Shown one piece after another: positions 38,679 through 52,069 of a DNA stretch of 64,000 nucleotides. Source of the stretch: Membranipora membranacea (taxonomy: Eukaryota > Bryozoa > Gymnolaemata > Cheilostomatida > Membraniporidae); contig OU612070.1 of the NCBI GenBank assembly GCA_914767715.1, positions 6,033,501-6,097,500 on the forward strand, written 5' to 3'. Under the pieces are notes generated by a model. It did no database searches, had not been told where the DNA came from, and saw nothing but the letters and a program-made list of their open reading frames with translations. Every line of letters starts with the position of its first letter. Position 1 is the first letter of the stretch. The translations under genes and the position numbers were made by a program.

Positions 38679-41600
38679 ATGATACTATATACTGCTTTTG
38701 TAATTTTGGGTATAATGGTTCCCATAAAAGGTCAGTGAACTGCATTTACCATACTTGGTGCTAAGAAATACCTGATCTGGCTGGAATAATATCCGACCTT
38801 GATATTTTGAAATTCTAGTTGAGCAAAACAAAAATGTACCAATAATAACATCTTTTAATTAGCAAACTTTGGATGTTATAATACTCATTACAGGAGTTAC
38901 AGTACCTGTTTACACACAGGAGAGAAGCACAGATACTGCTTTGTATGCGACAGGATTACCAGAGCTGAGTGAGTTTACCGTGTGTATGTGGTACTATGGC
39001 CTGCCTGATGATGATGATAGGACAGACGATTGGTGGATATCAATTTCAACATCAGGTAAGATTTAGTCTGGACCCCCCAGACTCTCGCCCCCTGCCCGAC
39101 GCCTCCCCCCCCCCCCCCCCCCCCGGACGGGTAATGTTGCGTAACATATGTCATTCAATTGCATTGGAAGGCTGCAAGGCAGCATATTCATTTTCCAGGA
39201 ATGAAATTTTTGCATCATGTTACTTTACCTGAGGGGTTGTTTGGCCATGGGGTCATTGGACAAATCTGGAGATGACTTTGATGTTTGTAGGCGAATTACT
39301 TATAATATCATTATTGTCTAACTCGTCATTAATAATTGCAACAATTCACTTTGATTATTAGTTTTGAGAATCAAAAATAGCAACAGAAGAAGTATTTCTG
39401 CTGTGTCCACCAAACTCTTAACTTAAATTGTGACCTATATGATCTAAGCCTAACATATCACATACATAAGTTAACAAAAGGCGATACCATCAACGCAAAC
39501 ATTCTTGAAGACTGATGCGGTTAGCGCAACATCACAACTGCTGCCTATCCTAAGGATCAACAATGCAATACTAACCTTTATTTTTGATTTCATTTTTCCA
39601 GCTGTTCCATGTCAAAATCTCTGCCCACGGAATTTCATCGAGTTTATATATTAAAAAAAATTGAAATGGGAAAATAACAAGTTTTCAGCGCAACTTGAAA
39701 CTTAAACGTCGTTAATCCCCTCAATGATTAGATGAGATCATTAAAAAAATTATAACATAACATTATTAAGGTTTGACGGTGCAGACTACTTACAGATTCT
39801 CTGCACTAGATGACTATAGAGTTTTAAAGCTGATTAGGTCCATGTCATCTGTTATGCTTGTGAATATCAGCCTAAAAACCTCTGAAACCCTCTGTTTTCA
39901 AAAGACCTAGCGCTCCCAGTGAAGCCATGTTTGCCTGAAAACTAAGACCTTTCCATAACACAACGCCAAGATATAAGAATGTTCTGTATTCATAAAAATT
40001 TAATGCATGCATGTAATCTTCAAAATTGTCTGAAGAGATTTTTGCAGATTTTTCACATTTATTTTCCCATGCTATTGTCAGGCAGCACCAATGAAATGCT
40101 GATAGGCTTTCATGAGTCTCAGCGATTTCAGCTGTGGATACGATCTCAAGTTACCAAGCTCACAGCTGAGAGCTCCGAGGCTAATGATGAGAAACTTCTT
40201 GGTTGGCGTCAACATTGCTTCACTTGGAAAGCTGATGGTCAGTTTAGAGTAAGTGAGGCACAGCAATAAGCCACCCCATCCCCCCTTCATACTTCGTCAT
40301 GAAGCTAACAAAATCTTTTGTTTCAACGTCTGTGTCTACAAATTATGAGTTATCTTGATGGATAAAAAGTACAAATCATCAAAATCTTATTTCGCTTGTG
40401 TTGCAGTGGTATGCTTCAAAACTGAATAATACAAATGAGTTGGAGCTTTGGAAAGCGATGGATGTTGGGTCAGCAACGGTTAGCTCTGGAAACTCTGGAG
40501 GCAATTTAGTCTTGTTTCATGATCAGGACAGCCTAGGTCAGTAATACCGACCAATTATAGACCATTGAGGATGTATGTATGTATTTGTATTTTTTCTGAG
40601 GATACACAAAGGTATATGTCATAATGATTTGTGGTTTGAAATGCCAAAGCCAAGGCCAGTGTATTTCCTAGCTACCAGGTGAAGTCTCATTTGTCAAACT
40701 CCATGCTTATGCAGATCTGAATTTTAGCAGTTAATGTGACCGGCTACTACTTGATGAACATATTATTGGTCAGTTGGTTCTAAGTAAATTGAAAAAAGCC
40801 TAATCATTTGAGTATCATATATTTCATATTGTCTTCAGTACGAAACAATGGTTTAATTGACAATTGAAAAAATGATATTGCTTTTCACTCACAAGTCCTA
40901 AAAACTAAATATGGTGTCTTCCTCTTTTAGTTGGCGGTTTCCAAGCTGCTCAGACAACCACAGGCAGATTAGCTCTGTTTAATATGTGGGATTATGAGTT
41001 GACCTCAGAGCAGATTCAGGAGATTGATTGCAATACAACGGGCAATCTCTTATCAATGGCTGATATGATGATTATGGGGCCAGCCTCGCTCACGGAAGAA
41101 ACGATTTTATGCAGAGAAGGTAGATTTATCTACAAGAAGCCAATCTCTCTTTTTTTCTCCTCTTTACGTTTTTAAATTACATAAAATGTTTTTTATAGTT
41201 TATTCAATGATTCAAGTACTTTTTTACATATTTACTTTATGATTGAAATAGATATCTATAAATAGCTTTTTGCTATGGACTAACAAGTTTGGCAGGGAGG
41301 GACAAATAATCTAGGATAGAGTAGGTTCCAATAGCAGTCCCATTACATAGACTAAAGGGGATTAGAATCGCGTACCAGAAGCATCCTTAGTTTGTTCCTG
41401 GCCCCAGCACCTTCAGTGGTGAAGTAAGGACAAACAATCTAGGATAGTGTGGGTTCCAACAGAAATCCTATTGTATAGGCTGAATGGGGTTAGAATCATG
41501 ATCCAAGAGCATCCTTGGTTTTGTTCCTGGCCCCCAGCACCTTCAGTAATATTTAAACTCTTGTCATAAACATATAAAATTTGTTTTATGTGAACACGTC

Positions 41601-42026
41601 GTATTATTGATAAGAATTTTATCGTCAACAACACCGCATCCAACGGAATTCCCTTTTACCAAATTTCTGCTGTACACCTCACTATCAGATTGTTTCTTAT
41701 TTATTCCAGCATTCAATCATCAGGGATACATGGATAAAGTGTCTTACCCACACCTTCAGAGTATGACTATGTGTAGGGTTCCAGGAGCTCATCTCAGCAA
41801 TCATGTTATCACAAGCTCATCATTAGACACCGTCAAACAGTGCATAAGTGGTTGTGTGAATCATCCAAGATGTCTTTCACTAAACTACATCATATATACT
41901 CGCCTGTGTGAGCTCAATGATGCTGTGTTCTCTGATTGGATGACCTATAAAATAGCTCAAACAGATTATGATGAAGGCCTTGACCCAGAGGAATATATTC
42001 ACTACACATCACAGGTTGAATGCTGA
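38679..42026 (+). CDS. Secreted pentraxin-domain plus PAN/apple-domain protein
   Basis: Six exons, 38679-38730, 38894-39055, 40082-40248, 40407-40536, 40931-41119 and 41710-42026, join in phase to 338 residues. The first exon encodes a short signal peptide (MILYTAFVILGIMVP). Residues about 20-230 follow the pentraxin/LamG pattern: LSEFTVCMWYYG, then HCFTWKADGQFRWY, then GRLALFNMWDYELTSEQI, close to the family blocks FTVCxxV, HxCxTWxxxxG and VxLWxxxLS. The HxC signature is shifted by one residue here. The last exon (about 233-338) is cysteine-rich with CISGCVNHPRCLSLNY and RLCELND, fitting a PAN/apple domain. Both modules commonly bind glycans or proteins outside the cell, so a secreted recognition or matrix protein is inferred. 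No ligand can be predicted. Pentraxins that need calcium use acidic residues I cannot align confidently here. Confidence 0.82.
39105..39124 (+). repeat. Run of 20 C in intron 2 of the pentraxin-PAN gene
   Basis: Twenty consecutive C lie in a locally C-rich patch (39071-39124), about 50 bases after the exon 2 donor. Its length is likely to vary between alleles or be misread. Confidence 0.9.
41301..41551. repeat. Tandem duplication, 128-bp unit
   Basis: Two copies, 41301-41428 and 41429-41551, both run from GACAAAYAATCTAGGATAG to CCCAGCACCTTCAGT with scattered differences. They lie in intron 5 of the pentraxin-PAN gene. Confidence 0.88.
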
Positions 42027-44159
42027 GAAAAAGTATATGTATAAGTATATGTATACACTGTTGCAAAAACAAAAACTTATTTTAGCCCAAAAATCATAAA
42101 TACTTGATTAAATGTAAATATTTTCCAATAAAGTGATTGCAGGACAAACAGGCTTAATATGCTTTCTAAAGTTGAAGTTTCATTACATTTCTCACCTTAT
42201 ATGTTGAAAAATCCTCCTCTTAATTAGATCAGATCTAGCCATGCTGAATGCTTGTCATTGCCAAATCATCGTCAGTATTCTTTGCTTTAAATCATTGACA
42301 TAACAACATTTGCCCAACCTCTGGGCCCTTCCTGTGTTTCATTCATCTATTTCATTTATCTAGTTTACCCAGGCGGATGGAAAACATTTGATAACTCACT
42401 CTAACTATTTTAATATTATTCTTGTATCATACATTATATAATACATATTGATTAATTTAGTATTGATATATTTTCCCATATGACGCTGGCGCATTTGTTC
42501 TCATCTCCAATGGTGAGTTTTTTTTTAGAAATGTTAACAATTTTTGGACGGTTTTGAAGAGCTGCCTTTCCATGTCGAGATTTCTGTGCAAATTTTCGTC
42601 AGTGTGTTCAGTGTAGGCAAATGAAGATATCGGAAAGAAAAACAACGTTCAGCTTTCACAAAATGTTGGCGTCTTTTGAAAAAGTTTGAGAAACGATGTA
42701 ACAGTGGACAGCTATTCAAAAACCTCAGCACTGCTAAAAACATCCCAAAAATTTCCCAGTATAAACTCTGCTTTATCATGGTTTTGATTACAGTAAGTTT
42801 GGTACGTACATGAAACTGATGATCGTGATGATCTCCCTCTATATGGTTCAGCCTCTATCTATACCTTATCTACTGATGAGTGCAAATATTTAAGATGGTG
42901 ATAATTGTGATGTGTACCAAACATCAAGATATTTTTTCAAAACTTGATACCATTCCATAACGATGCATATATGTAAGTTTGCCGGGTTCTTATAATATAG
43001 AAGTTGACAAACATGGAATACGGCAGCCTACCTACATTACAGTTATGGCACACTAGCTTACAGTGAGCATGCATTCCTACCTTATTGGGTCACTGGGCTG
43101 GGTACAATACAAGATACTACATTAGAATACATTACAATGCAATACAATATTTATCCTGCATTTGCTTAACATGCACACTTCCAGTGAATACCAACCATCC
43201 ATTTGTTTCAAGCCCCATAAAAAAATAAATATAAATGAGGCTATTATTCTGCTATTTTTCCTGGTAAATGTCTAGTTGCAGTCTATGCACTTATACTTCT
43301 TAACAGTGAGAACTTTCCTAAAAGAGTAAGTAATATTGCTCGGTTTCACAAATGTTTAGAATATCATAAAATGTGGCTAGCTAATAACTGCTCGTCCCGT
43401 CACTAATAGAAACCTTCACCCTAGCTAGAAAATAACTGATGCATGGCAGCCAGGTTTACTAGGCTCTAGGTAATATTTAGTACTGAGTATGCACAAGTTT
43501 GTTTTCACATTGATGCTGGACTTTACAGTTTGCCTTGTGAATATCTGTGAAATTCCTTGTCAAATGCAGCATGGCAAGCATCAAAGTTGAGATATACATA
43601 TCAGAGTTTGACGATGCTTCTGTGTTTTCCGTGCACCCTGTACATGTTAGAAATGAGCTAACTTGTCTATTTTTTGTTGAGACTTTATTTTCATAAGTGC
43701 TCCAATAATCAGATATTTACAGTACAGGAAAGAAAAATAATTGGATGCCTACAGAATTTTGTACTGATATCAAATAAGGTATTATGGGTTATACAAATTG
43801 CAGTGGAATACTCCAAAAATTGTAGGAGATTTAGAGATGAGGATTATCATGGCTGCTGATCTTCAAAGAGTAAAAATTCTGTAGGGTCAATTGGTTCAGC
43901 TTTGGCGAAATATCCCTCGAAACTTCTAAATTGTAGATGATAGAGCACAATATTGTAACAGATAGACTAAATACATTGATTTATCAAAGATATACAACTC
44001 ATGATTACAGTAGTATATAATGAGACTGGGATCTTTGACCATCAATAAATCCTTTCAAATGAAATAAGGCCATGCTATTGAAATATCACACCAACTCAAA
44101 GCACCATGGAAGATGCAAATGTAATAAAAAATAAAATGAGACACTCGACAATTGTTGCT
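42027..44159. other. Gap between pentraxin-PAN gene and GPCR 1
   Basis: AATAAA at 42127-42132, about 100 bases after the stop, is a good polyadenylation signal for the pentraxin-PAN gene. No exon is seen in the rest of the gap. Confidence 0.45.
42127..42132 (+). terminator. Polyadenylation signal of the pentraxin-PAN gene
   Basis: AATAAA lies 101 bases downstream of the TGA stop, a usual spacing in animal 3' UTRs. Confidence 0.6.
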
Positions 44160-47100
44160 TCACACATGAACAGCAGCTTTAGCCCTCCTTTTGAAACATT
44201 TACACTTTTTTAGGTTTATTGATGCCAAAACATATATGAGCACATTCAAAGATTGATTCAAATCAGCCAGGCAGGCGCACACCAAGGCTACTGTCATATC
44301 TGTAGGGCTATAAGATATCAACTCATCTTTTGCAGTCACTATGTTGTATACATTATACACTGCATTCGGCAGCATCGCCATAGCGAATAATATAGATGCA
44401 CTGAGTACTATCCTGGTTGACTTCCTACAAGAATTTAGTTGATTACTAAAAATCCACACACATTCAGCATAACAATAAAAAAGGAATTGACAGAAATTTT
44501 GGGATCAGTACCATCATGCCCTTACCAAATACAAATCTTTCTCAGTTTAAGGTTGTAGAAAATGCTTGTGAAGTTGCATTCTGCTTGGCATGATGCTCTT
44601 GGTGTTTACCACAACAGACAAGTCATAAGCTTGATGTTGCAAAACTACACTGCGACTGTGACCATGATGAATATGACAACTGGTAACTGGTATTGGTCAA
44701 GCATTTGCATTGGCAAATGTGGTATGTGATATTCTGTCACTCAGACATAGAAGAACACCTAAGCGCTTATAATACCATGTCTTACAAGGAAGATGATTGG
44801 ATTTGATCTACGTTGAAGGTCTCACGCCTCAAAAGAGTTGTCAAACCATCTTTGTGAATGATGGACATTGACAAGTTGATTAATTCCTTATTAGTTACCA
44901 GATATGAAAAACTGAACATTAAGCTTGACAAATTAAGCTTGACATACTGTTATCTTAGCATCCGAGTCTAGTCTTCTAAACAAAAATGGTTTGCTTTCAT
45001 TAACAAGTAAGTATCGGTACTTGTGTAGCATGAATTAAAGGGCAACCAAGGTTTCAAACAAGTTCTCATCGATTGATAGCAGATTGCACCTTCTGCATAG
45101 GAAAAAAGAAAAAATCCAATTCGGATGATTATTCAGCCAGAATTCTTGTGAAACATTTCATCTATCAGGTACTCAAACTCAGCTAAAATAGAATACCACA
45201 GAGCAGTTTCCTGTTCCTGATATTATTTAGCCTGTGCTCTATCATTATTACAGCAATGTCTTGGAACCTCCCTTAAACTGAAGTGTTACCCAGCTTAGAG
45301 TCAGCAACTACTTTGAGTTTTGCACAAAGCACGTCATGCACAAAGCTGATGCTGCCTAGCACATTATTTACTACCCACTAATGCATTGCTGTGAAACCTT
45401 GGTTGCCCTTTAAATAAAGAGGTACTTACTTACCTTATATTGTTTTTTCTCCTGATTGTGGCACTCTGTCGTATTATGTGTGATCTCTTGTTAATAAGAC
45501 ATGCACTGAGCTCTCCAAGACGTCCACGAGCTTCTCTAGCAGAGCTAGAGCTCAGTGATGTATCTCTAAAACTGTTTATCTTTTTCTGTCTTCTGTTAAA
45601 TTTACTTGTTGGAACTTTGAAGTTTACAGATCGCTTGAGTCGCACAATGATAGCTGTGTTTAGTATTACTGTGATGATGACAGTTGGGATGTAGGTCAGT
45701 CCAGCATTAGTGTAAAGAAAAGCTGCATATAATCTTGTTGCCTTATTCTCGCAGGCAATATATTTGTCATCTGTCATAACAGTTCTATTCATTGTAGCAG
45801 CCCAAGACAATATCACTGCAACTAATACTGGCAAGGCTAAACTGCCAGCAATAGCCTTCCTCCAAGTGAAGAAATGTATCGTCTAAAAATTTAAGAACAA
45901 TAATATTGTTGATGAGAATCTTCAACTTGAATTTTACGCCTTTACTGAGCCCCATTCCATGGCAGGGTTCTTTGGTTCCTACCATTAACACATTCACAAT
46001 AATACACTTGCTATAAACTCGGGATATTCCATTATGGCAAGATCACACAACTTTTAAGGTCGCGCCTACTTTGAATTGATTTGAGGGTAGTCTTTCAGAT
46101 CTGCATTCAATCAGTAGCGGATGAACATCCAACATGTATTAAAAGTTGAAATAAAACCCTAGTTGTACCATGTCAGATATTTACAGAGCTGTAATAGGGT
46201 GCAAACAGAAAGAGATAAAGCTCGACAAAGAATTAGTGGAAAACCGAGTGCAAAGATAACAGAACAGAAACAGAACTGAGAAACAGCTTACACCGTACAT
46301 GATATTTGTTATGATTGACAGAGTTAACGGCTGTATATGTTATGAGCTAGCAGTAGCAGCTTCTTGGAAACTTACTCTTAAGGGAAAGTAGATCACTGCG
46401 AATCTCTCAGCTGTAACCATGACAACATACCAACAGCTGCATATATCAAATATTGTTCTCAGATCTGCTATCAGGTTACATGTCGCATCATTAAATTGCA
46501 ACTGCAAACAAATTTGTATTGCGGAAAAATCTTATACTCGAGTTTGGGGGTTTATATATTATGAATATAAGAAAGTACTAAAAAGTGCGACAAATTTCTT
46601 TGATGATACAGTTGATATGAGAAGTTACCTTCTATCAACAGTTCTCCTGACAATGAAAAAATAACTTTTCCGCTTTGTGGAGTAAATTAGTGATTAAATT
46701 CATTGTGTCGTGTTAGCTAGTACATCACTTGATGAGACAAGGGGAAATTTTGTACTCTGCACTATTCGTAACCTGAAGTGCTATGACATTTTTCAGTTTG
46801 AAAATATTCCAAAACTACTTGAGAACTAATTGGCTTCGCTATAGATTCTTCAAAACTTTCTGTAACATTCAATTGCTGAAAATGGCGTGAGAATCTACGA
46901 GGACAAATGTGATGATCATATACAACACACACTAGTTTTTATAGTAAGCAATAAACACACATAAAAAAAAACACCTTCAACAGTTACCGTTCAAATCATC
47001 ATACTTAAAAGGGACAGGGGAATACTTCAACCCAGTCACTATCACCTGTGTCCAAGTCAGTTTATATCAATAGTGGAGATTGGATTTTTATGGTGAAATG

Positions 47101-50096
47101 TTTATAGCTATCGTACCGAATTTGGCAATCAGTCTTTCTGTTTCATATTGTGAGAGTGTTTACATATCTTTTAAAGTGTTTGTAAAGGATCAGGTTTTTT
47201 GGTATCATTCTAGAGATCTCAGTCAAGTTTAGAACATTATTCTATGCTCAAAAGCAGCCTGTGGCCCAGTTAAGACTTATTTGCCCTCAAAGTTGGGGTG
47301 AGAAGGTACTAAAAAGGTACTATTTTTATCCTTTGGAGTTGTGATCACTTGTTGAAAATAGTACCTTTTTAGTACCTCAGATTATAATGGGAATATACAG
47401 TACTTTGTAATTAAGGCGTATTGTTATGACATGGTGGTTTTGATATTCTGCATGTGATATCAAAACACACAGAATTAATCTATTGAATGAATGAGTGAAT
47501 ACAAGGGATTATTTATCTGTCCCATGTGGTTTAGCTGGTAAAATGGGATAGTGTATGACGTTTCATAATTCAATGACAAAGCTAACAATCTAAATCGAAC
47601 ATGGCAAAAAATTACAGCTTTAGCTCATCCGACAGTGAAAGTGAAAATTACAGGGAGATTAACAGCTCTAGTGAGAGCGAGATTGAATAACATTTAGGAG
47701 GCATTTGTAGCAAATCGAAGCCGAGTCCATGTGGTTATTAGAGGGAAAATATCTCTGAGGTAGTCCCACCACTCAAGTTTAAATCTGTATGAATTCGGCC
47801 ACTGGAAATAACCCACATGACTTTGGCAGATACAACATTTTCTGTTAACCATGGTTACTGCTCCAGATAGAAATTGGCAATATAAAGGCAGATCAATACA
47901 TCGCTAAGTATTTCAAGGTTTTGCTTACATTAATATGATAAATAAATGACATGACATGACATTCCAATCAAACTCTGTCTTCAGCCCGCATGAAAACCAG
48001 TGATATGCTTCAATTATTAGCTTCATGAATAGCGGCTTTCAATAGAATTTCAATGGAAGATACCAAATTTACACAGGTAGATTGTGTGTTTTTTCTTGAA
48101 AATATGTATTTCCGAATTGCACAGAAATCTAAAATAAATTCTTTGTAAATCTCGACATATCAGGCATTAGGACGATGTTGAAATCCAAAGCATGCAATGA
48201 TTAATACTGAGTGATTTTGAAAATCTTTTCAACAATTTTTGCAAATATTATTCTGATGTTTAAACACTCAAGGTTTTTTTGGATAAACTGTGTTGTTTAC
48301 ATTGTTTAAAAACTAGAAATTACAAGTAACAAAGTAAATTCAACTCAATAAATTTGTCATCTAGTTGTTTCGGACTTCAGGGTGATGTAAAATGTAAATG
48401 AACTCGACTGCCTCCTAAAGAGGAGTATTGGTAATCGTGTTAGCAGTGGGATACCTGGAGAAACTTTCTATTTTTTCATTAGATCTTGTCCATCTGTGTG
48501 CACCACAGATACTCAGCACATCTTAACATAGACTATCAACATTACTGACTGAGTGCAGCAGGTCTTATGAGAGCACATGTCAATGCACACAACAGTCACT
48601 TAGGAAATTAATTTGTCGAGTTTTTTAGTTATTTCGTCAGTATGGATCTGATTTGGGAGGCTAGTATTGGGTAAATTGCAAGATTTGGTACAAACTATAA
48701 AACATTGCATGGACTATTTTTCGGTGAATCTGAAATAAGCAAGGCTTTGTCGGCAGGAAGAATCAATTGCTCCATTATAATCTTATTTTAACAGAGCAAA
48801 CAAGCGCATCGGTCTGAAATGAAAAAATCACTCATTTTCATGCTTGAAAAACAGCGGACAGGGAATGCGTCAAAGTCATAGTCGTTGATTGTAATGTACA
48901 GTGGTTCTTCTAATCTTTTCTTCGACATGGGCTCATAACAGATATAAAGGTTGTTTTGATTAGCGGTCTCAACTCATCAAATAGTGTGTATTCAAATGAT
49001 AGAACTTTCTTTTGAACTTTCATGTCATCAGACAGACTTGTGAGTGACTTTGTCATTTATTTGCAAAAGTTGTTATCTAACCACAATAGTCACTTATATT
49101 ACAGTATTTCCCCAATAACAGGCTCATCCCAAATCGCCTGGACTAGTTGGGCGGTACATGAGAAGGCAACTCAATGTTGTTAACTTATAACCCCCCAAAC
49201 CTAGCAAACCAAATAACACTGAAGACTAATTTTAATTGCAAATGCATGTGTGATAGCTGTCTTAATCTGATTTCAAGCTCAAAAATGATACAAGAAACCT
49301 GTTCCTTTACAAACACTTTAAAGGTTATCGCAAGGTGCAGGTTGACCGTGAGAATGTTGAGAATATTAGCACATTATGTTTATCAAAAAACTTACACTGA
49401 TATGAAATCGTACACTCCATGGCACAATGTTGTTGAAAATTACACATAAGAGGTAACCCATATTGCTGATAGCCAAGGAAAGAAGCAGGACCTTTGTTGC
49501 TCCGCCTGTAAAAATGAGAAACAGCAGAAAAAAAATTGAAAAAATAGCAGACAGAGAAGTTGGTAGTGTTAGCTCTCTCTAAAAAATTGAAGCAGCTATG
49601 ATTACCATGTCTTAGATGTTTCAAACAAGAGTAAAGACAGTCATTTGCAGTCAGTCAGTTACTGAGATAGCTAGAATTTTCACACTCCTTCCTTCTTTAC
49701 TCCTCAAAACAATCTTACCTTTATGACTGCCTAAGGCTGCAATAGGGATGTAGTTAAGTTGTAGATTCCAGGGTTGCAGTACCATTATCTCTAATTTAAG
49801 ATGTGAATTTCACATATTTTGTATACCATTTAAGTCTCAATTTATACACAGGCAGTTTCTTGCAGAGAAAACAATGAAAGATTAAAAGTCTTCAAAACAT
49901 GAGACTAGTCTATCTTAAGGCTGTAGTGTCCTTGGTTAAACTTACTTCCTATATTTACTGTGCATAAGAACACAGGAATAAGAGGAGTGGTGATACAACC
50001 CAGAATAATTATACCAAACAGAACACAGAATCCGATATCCATGAATCTCTGGAATGCTTCAGAATTTGCACTCAATGTAGCCGTTATCTGAGACAT
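44160..50096 (-). CDS. Rhodopsin-family GPCR 1, five exons
   Basis: Exons in order on the minus strand are 50096-49946, 49505-49396, 46501-46376, 45882-45434 and 44424-44160; all phases agree and give 366 residues. TM1 is GFCVLFGIIILGCITTPLI, TM2 KVLLLSLAISNMGYLLCVI, and TM3 runs from the disulphide Cys (NDATCNL) to MVTAERFAVIYFPLR. TM4 and TM5 follow with ECL2 Cys (YIACENKA). A basic, Ser/Arg-rich third loop of about 70 residues precedes TM6 (IVLSASILFAMAMLPNAVY) and TM7 (LADLNQSLNVLIYVL). Family motifs are altered: DRY is ERF, the LAxxD aspartate in TM2 is Asn, NPxxY is NVLIY, and TM6 lacks the CWxP Trp. The start at 50096 gives a short N-terminus (MSQITATLSANSEAF) without signal peptide; an upstream exon is not excluded. 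The ligand cannot be told; peptide-type receptors look closest. Confidence 0.85.
47304..47377. repeat. Inverted repeat, 23-bp arms, in GPCR 1 intron
   Basis: Arms 47304-47326 and 47355-47377 are reverse complements (AGGTACTAAAAAGGTACTAT core); each arm itself contains two GGTACT copies. Its origin, MITE or not, is unclear. Confidence 0.85.
47601..47690 (+). other. Short acidic Ser/Glu-rich ORF, 29 codons
   Basis: ATG at 47601 opens a frame with SFSSSDSESEN and SSSESEIE and ends with TAA. Its composition is far from random and resembles the acidic N-termini of some transposases. It lies antisense inside the largest intron of GPCR 1. There is no proof that it is translated, and downstream sequence does not continue into a recognisable protein. 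Confidence 0.3.
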
Positions 50097-50900
50097 TACT
50101 CCACTAGTCTGAGCAACGATGCTAACAAGTTGACGAATAGATCTGCTATGAAAGCTAAAAAAATACATGCAACTGCAGTATGAAGTTGATTGACACTCCC
50201 AAACCACAAATTGATTTGGGATGCCAATTAGATTCCGATGAAGACTGTCAACCCTATTTAGATTAATGCATTTTTAACTGTCACTTATCTTACATGGGAA
50301 GAGTGTCGCTCAGTTTTTATTCTTTTTTATTTAAAATAATTCAAGGAGTGTAGCAGTTGTAAGTCAGCCATTAAGAGGCCTGGTAGCAAAGGGGCGTCAG
50401 TGGATGGTAATGACAGGGACTCACACGCAAGAGGTTGCACATATAACACAGGCAAAAATTGTTGAGAGAACACAGTAAAACCAGGTAGGTGGTTTTATGT
50501 GATCCTGTGGTGTCTGGGATTACACCAAAGCCTCCACAGAATTTTGGGGTTTATAAATAGAAGTTTTAAAACAGCTGATTCTGACATTTAATATCAAATT
50601 TTAGCTAACAGACACTTCTTTGAGCTTGTTTAGTAGGCGCAAAGGGGATAATATATGAGACCTTGCAAGCAAGAAACCAAAAGTACAGTTATTTAAATTA
50701 ATGAATAATGATACTATGTACAGATTGGCTTTTGAACTTAGTAGTATTCCTTAGAGGGTAGTGCCATACATAGCTAAGAGCCAGTCATGCCATGTCATTG
50801 TCCCCTATTGAGGTTTTTAATCCTTAATCATATTGCCATTTATGCCACACAAGTTGTGACAATCACCACATTATAGGTTAAAGATAAGGAAACTGTCTGT

Positions 50901-50966
50901 TTAGAGATACATGACCTTAATTTGACTGGTCAGTTAGAGATACATGACCTTAAGTTGACTGGTCAG
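50901..50966. repeat. 33-bp tandem duplication
   Basis: Two adjacent copies, 50901-50933 and 50934-50966, both contain TTAGAGATACATGACCTTAA and differ at one or two bases. Confidence 0.85.
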
Positions 50967-51879
50967 TTGGCTATCTTCTGTTGTGGACGTTCTTCCAGGG
51001 CTGTAGTTCCTGAGAAATGGTAAGGGAGGCGCAAACAACCGTGAGGGTTTGTAGATACACCTGTTTGAATATTGTAGGAGCACAGGGAATAGGAATGTAG
51101 ATGTCAATGCATTGAGATATAACAACAAGCCGAAAATAATCTGTCATACAGCAGAGGTGAATATATGCTGGGTAATCCTCTTGTTTTGCTGTAGCTGATG
51201 AAGTTAAGCCATCGAGCAGTTAACCAACAAGCTAACAATACACTGTCAATGTGTTATCACCAACACAAAATTGCATTTCAATCGAGGAATCACAAAAAAA
51301 AGAAGATAAAAAGTGAAGGTTACAGAAAATGGAGAAGCAGAAAGTACAATCACTAGTCTTGTTTATATATTATTACTGATTCATTTTGTTTGAGCAAAAG
51401 ATTTTTGTTTTTCCATTCCTTGGTTCGGAATCTGATAACTAAGTACCAGCTCTATTCTAATATTGCATGGAAGGCTTGTGTGAAGAGGATTAGATATAAC
51501 TGGAGACAAAAAGTTCAATTCCCACGCTGTGGTCGAGAATTCCTTTCATATTTCTGTAATTTAAAATATTTTACAGTTCTCTCTTCAATTGGGAGTTAAA
51601 ATATTACCATTGCTGTTTTAAGGTACTTTCAACTGACCAGTTATTTTTCTAGGAACGAAATAAGTAACCGCAAAAAGTAAAGTAAAGTTATGTGCAATCT
51701 CAAGTGTTGTAGATTGAGTTTCTGTATGAGCAGCAAGTCTCACCTTCATAATGTTCTACCGTAATCCCTCACCTATAGATCGCCGATTTATAAGTGAAGG
51801 CAGCTGTAAGAGAGTAGCATATAGACGCTACTATCATTTGAAGCATTTTTATATTTACCTTGGACTAAAACCTCTATGA

Positions 51880-51960
51880 AACTGAAAAGCTCAGTGGTAA
51901 AGTGTGCGACTTGTAAGCATGAAGTTGCGGGTTCGAAACCCACTGGGGGCAGTTTTTTTT
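51880..51960 (+). pseudogene. tRNA-Thr(TGT)-like relic with T8 terminator
   Basis: AAGCTCAGTGGTAAAG matches an A box with D arm, CGACTTGTAAG resembles a threonine TGT anticodon loop, and GCGGGTTCGAAACCC is a near-perfect T arm with B box. Eight T follow directly (51953-51960), a pol III stop. The acceptor ends do not pair and the anticodon stem is mismatched, so it is a tRNA pseudogene or SINE head and not a working tRNA. It lies wholly inside the pogo-like element. Confidence 0.65.
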
Positions 51961-52069
51961 CCCAAAACTACTTAGTTCATTTGTAGTGAGTGAATGTGTG
52001 CCACAAAATTCAAATTTTCAACAATCAGCATATCATATCTCTCTCACAGTCTTTCAAAATAAATAAAAC

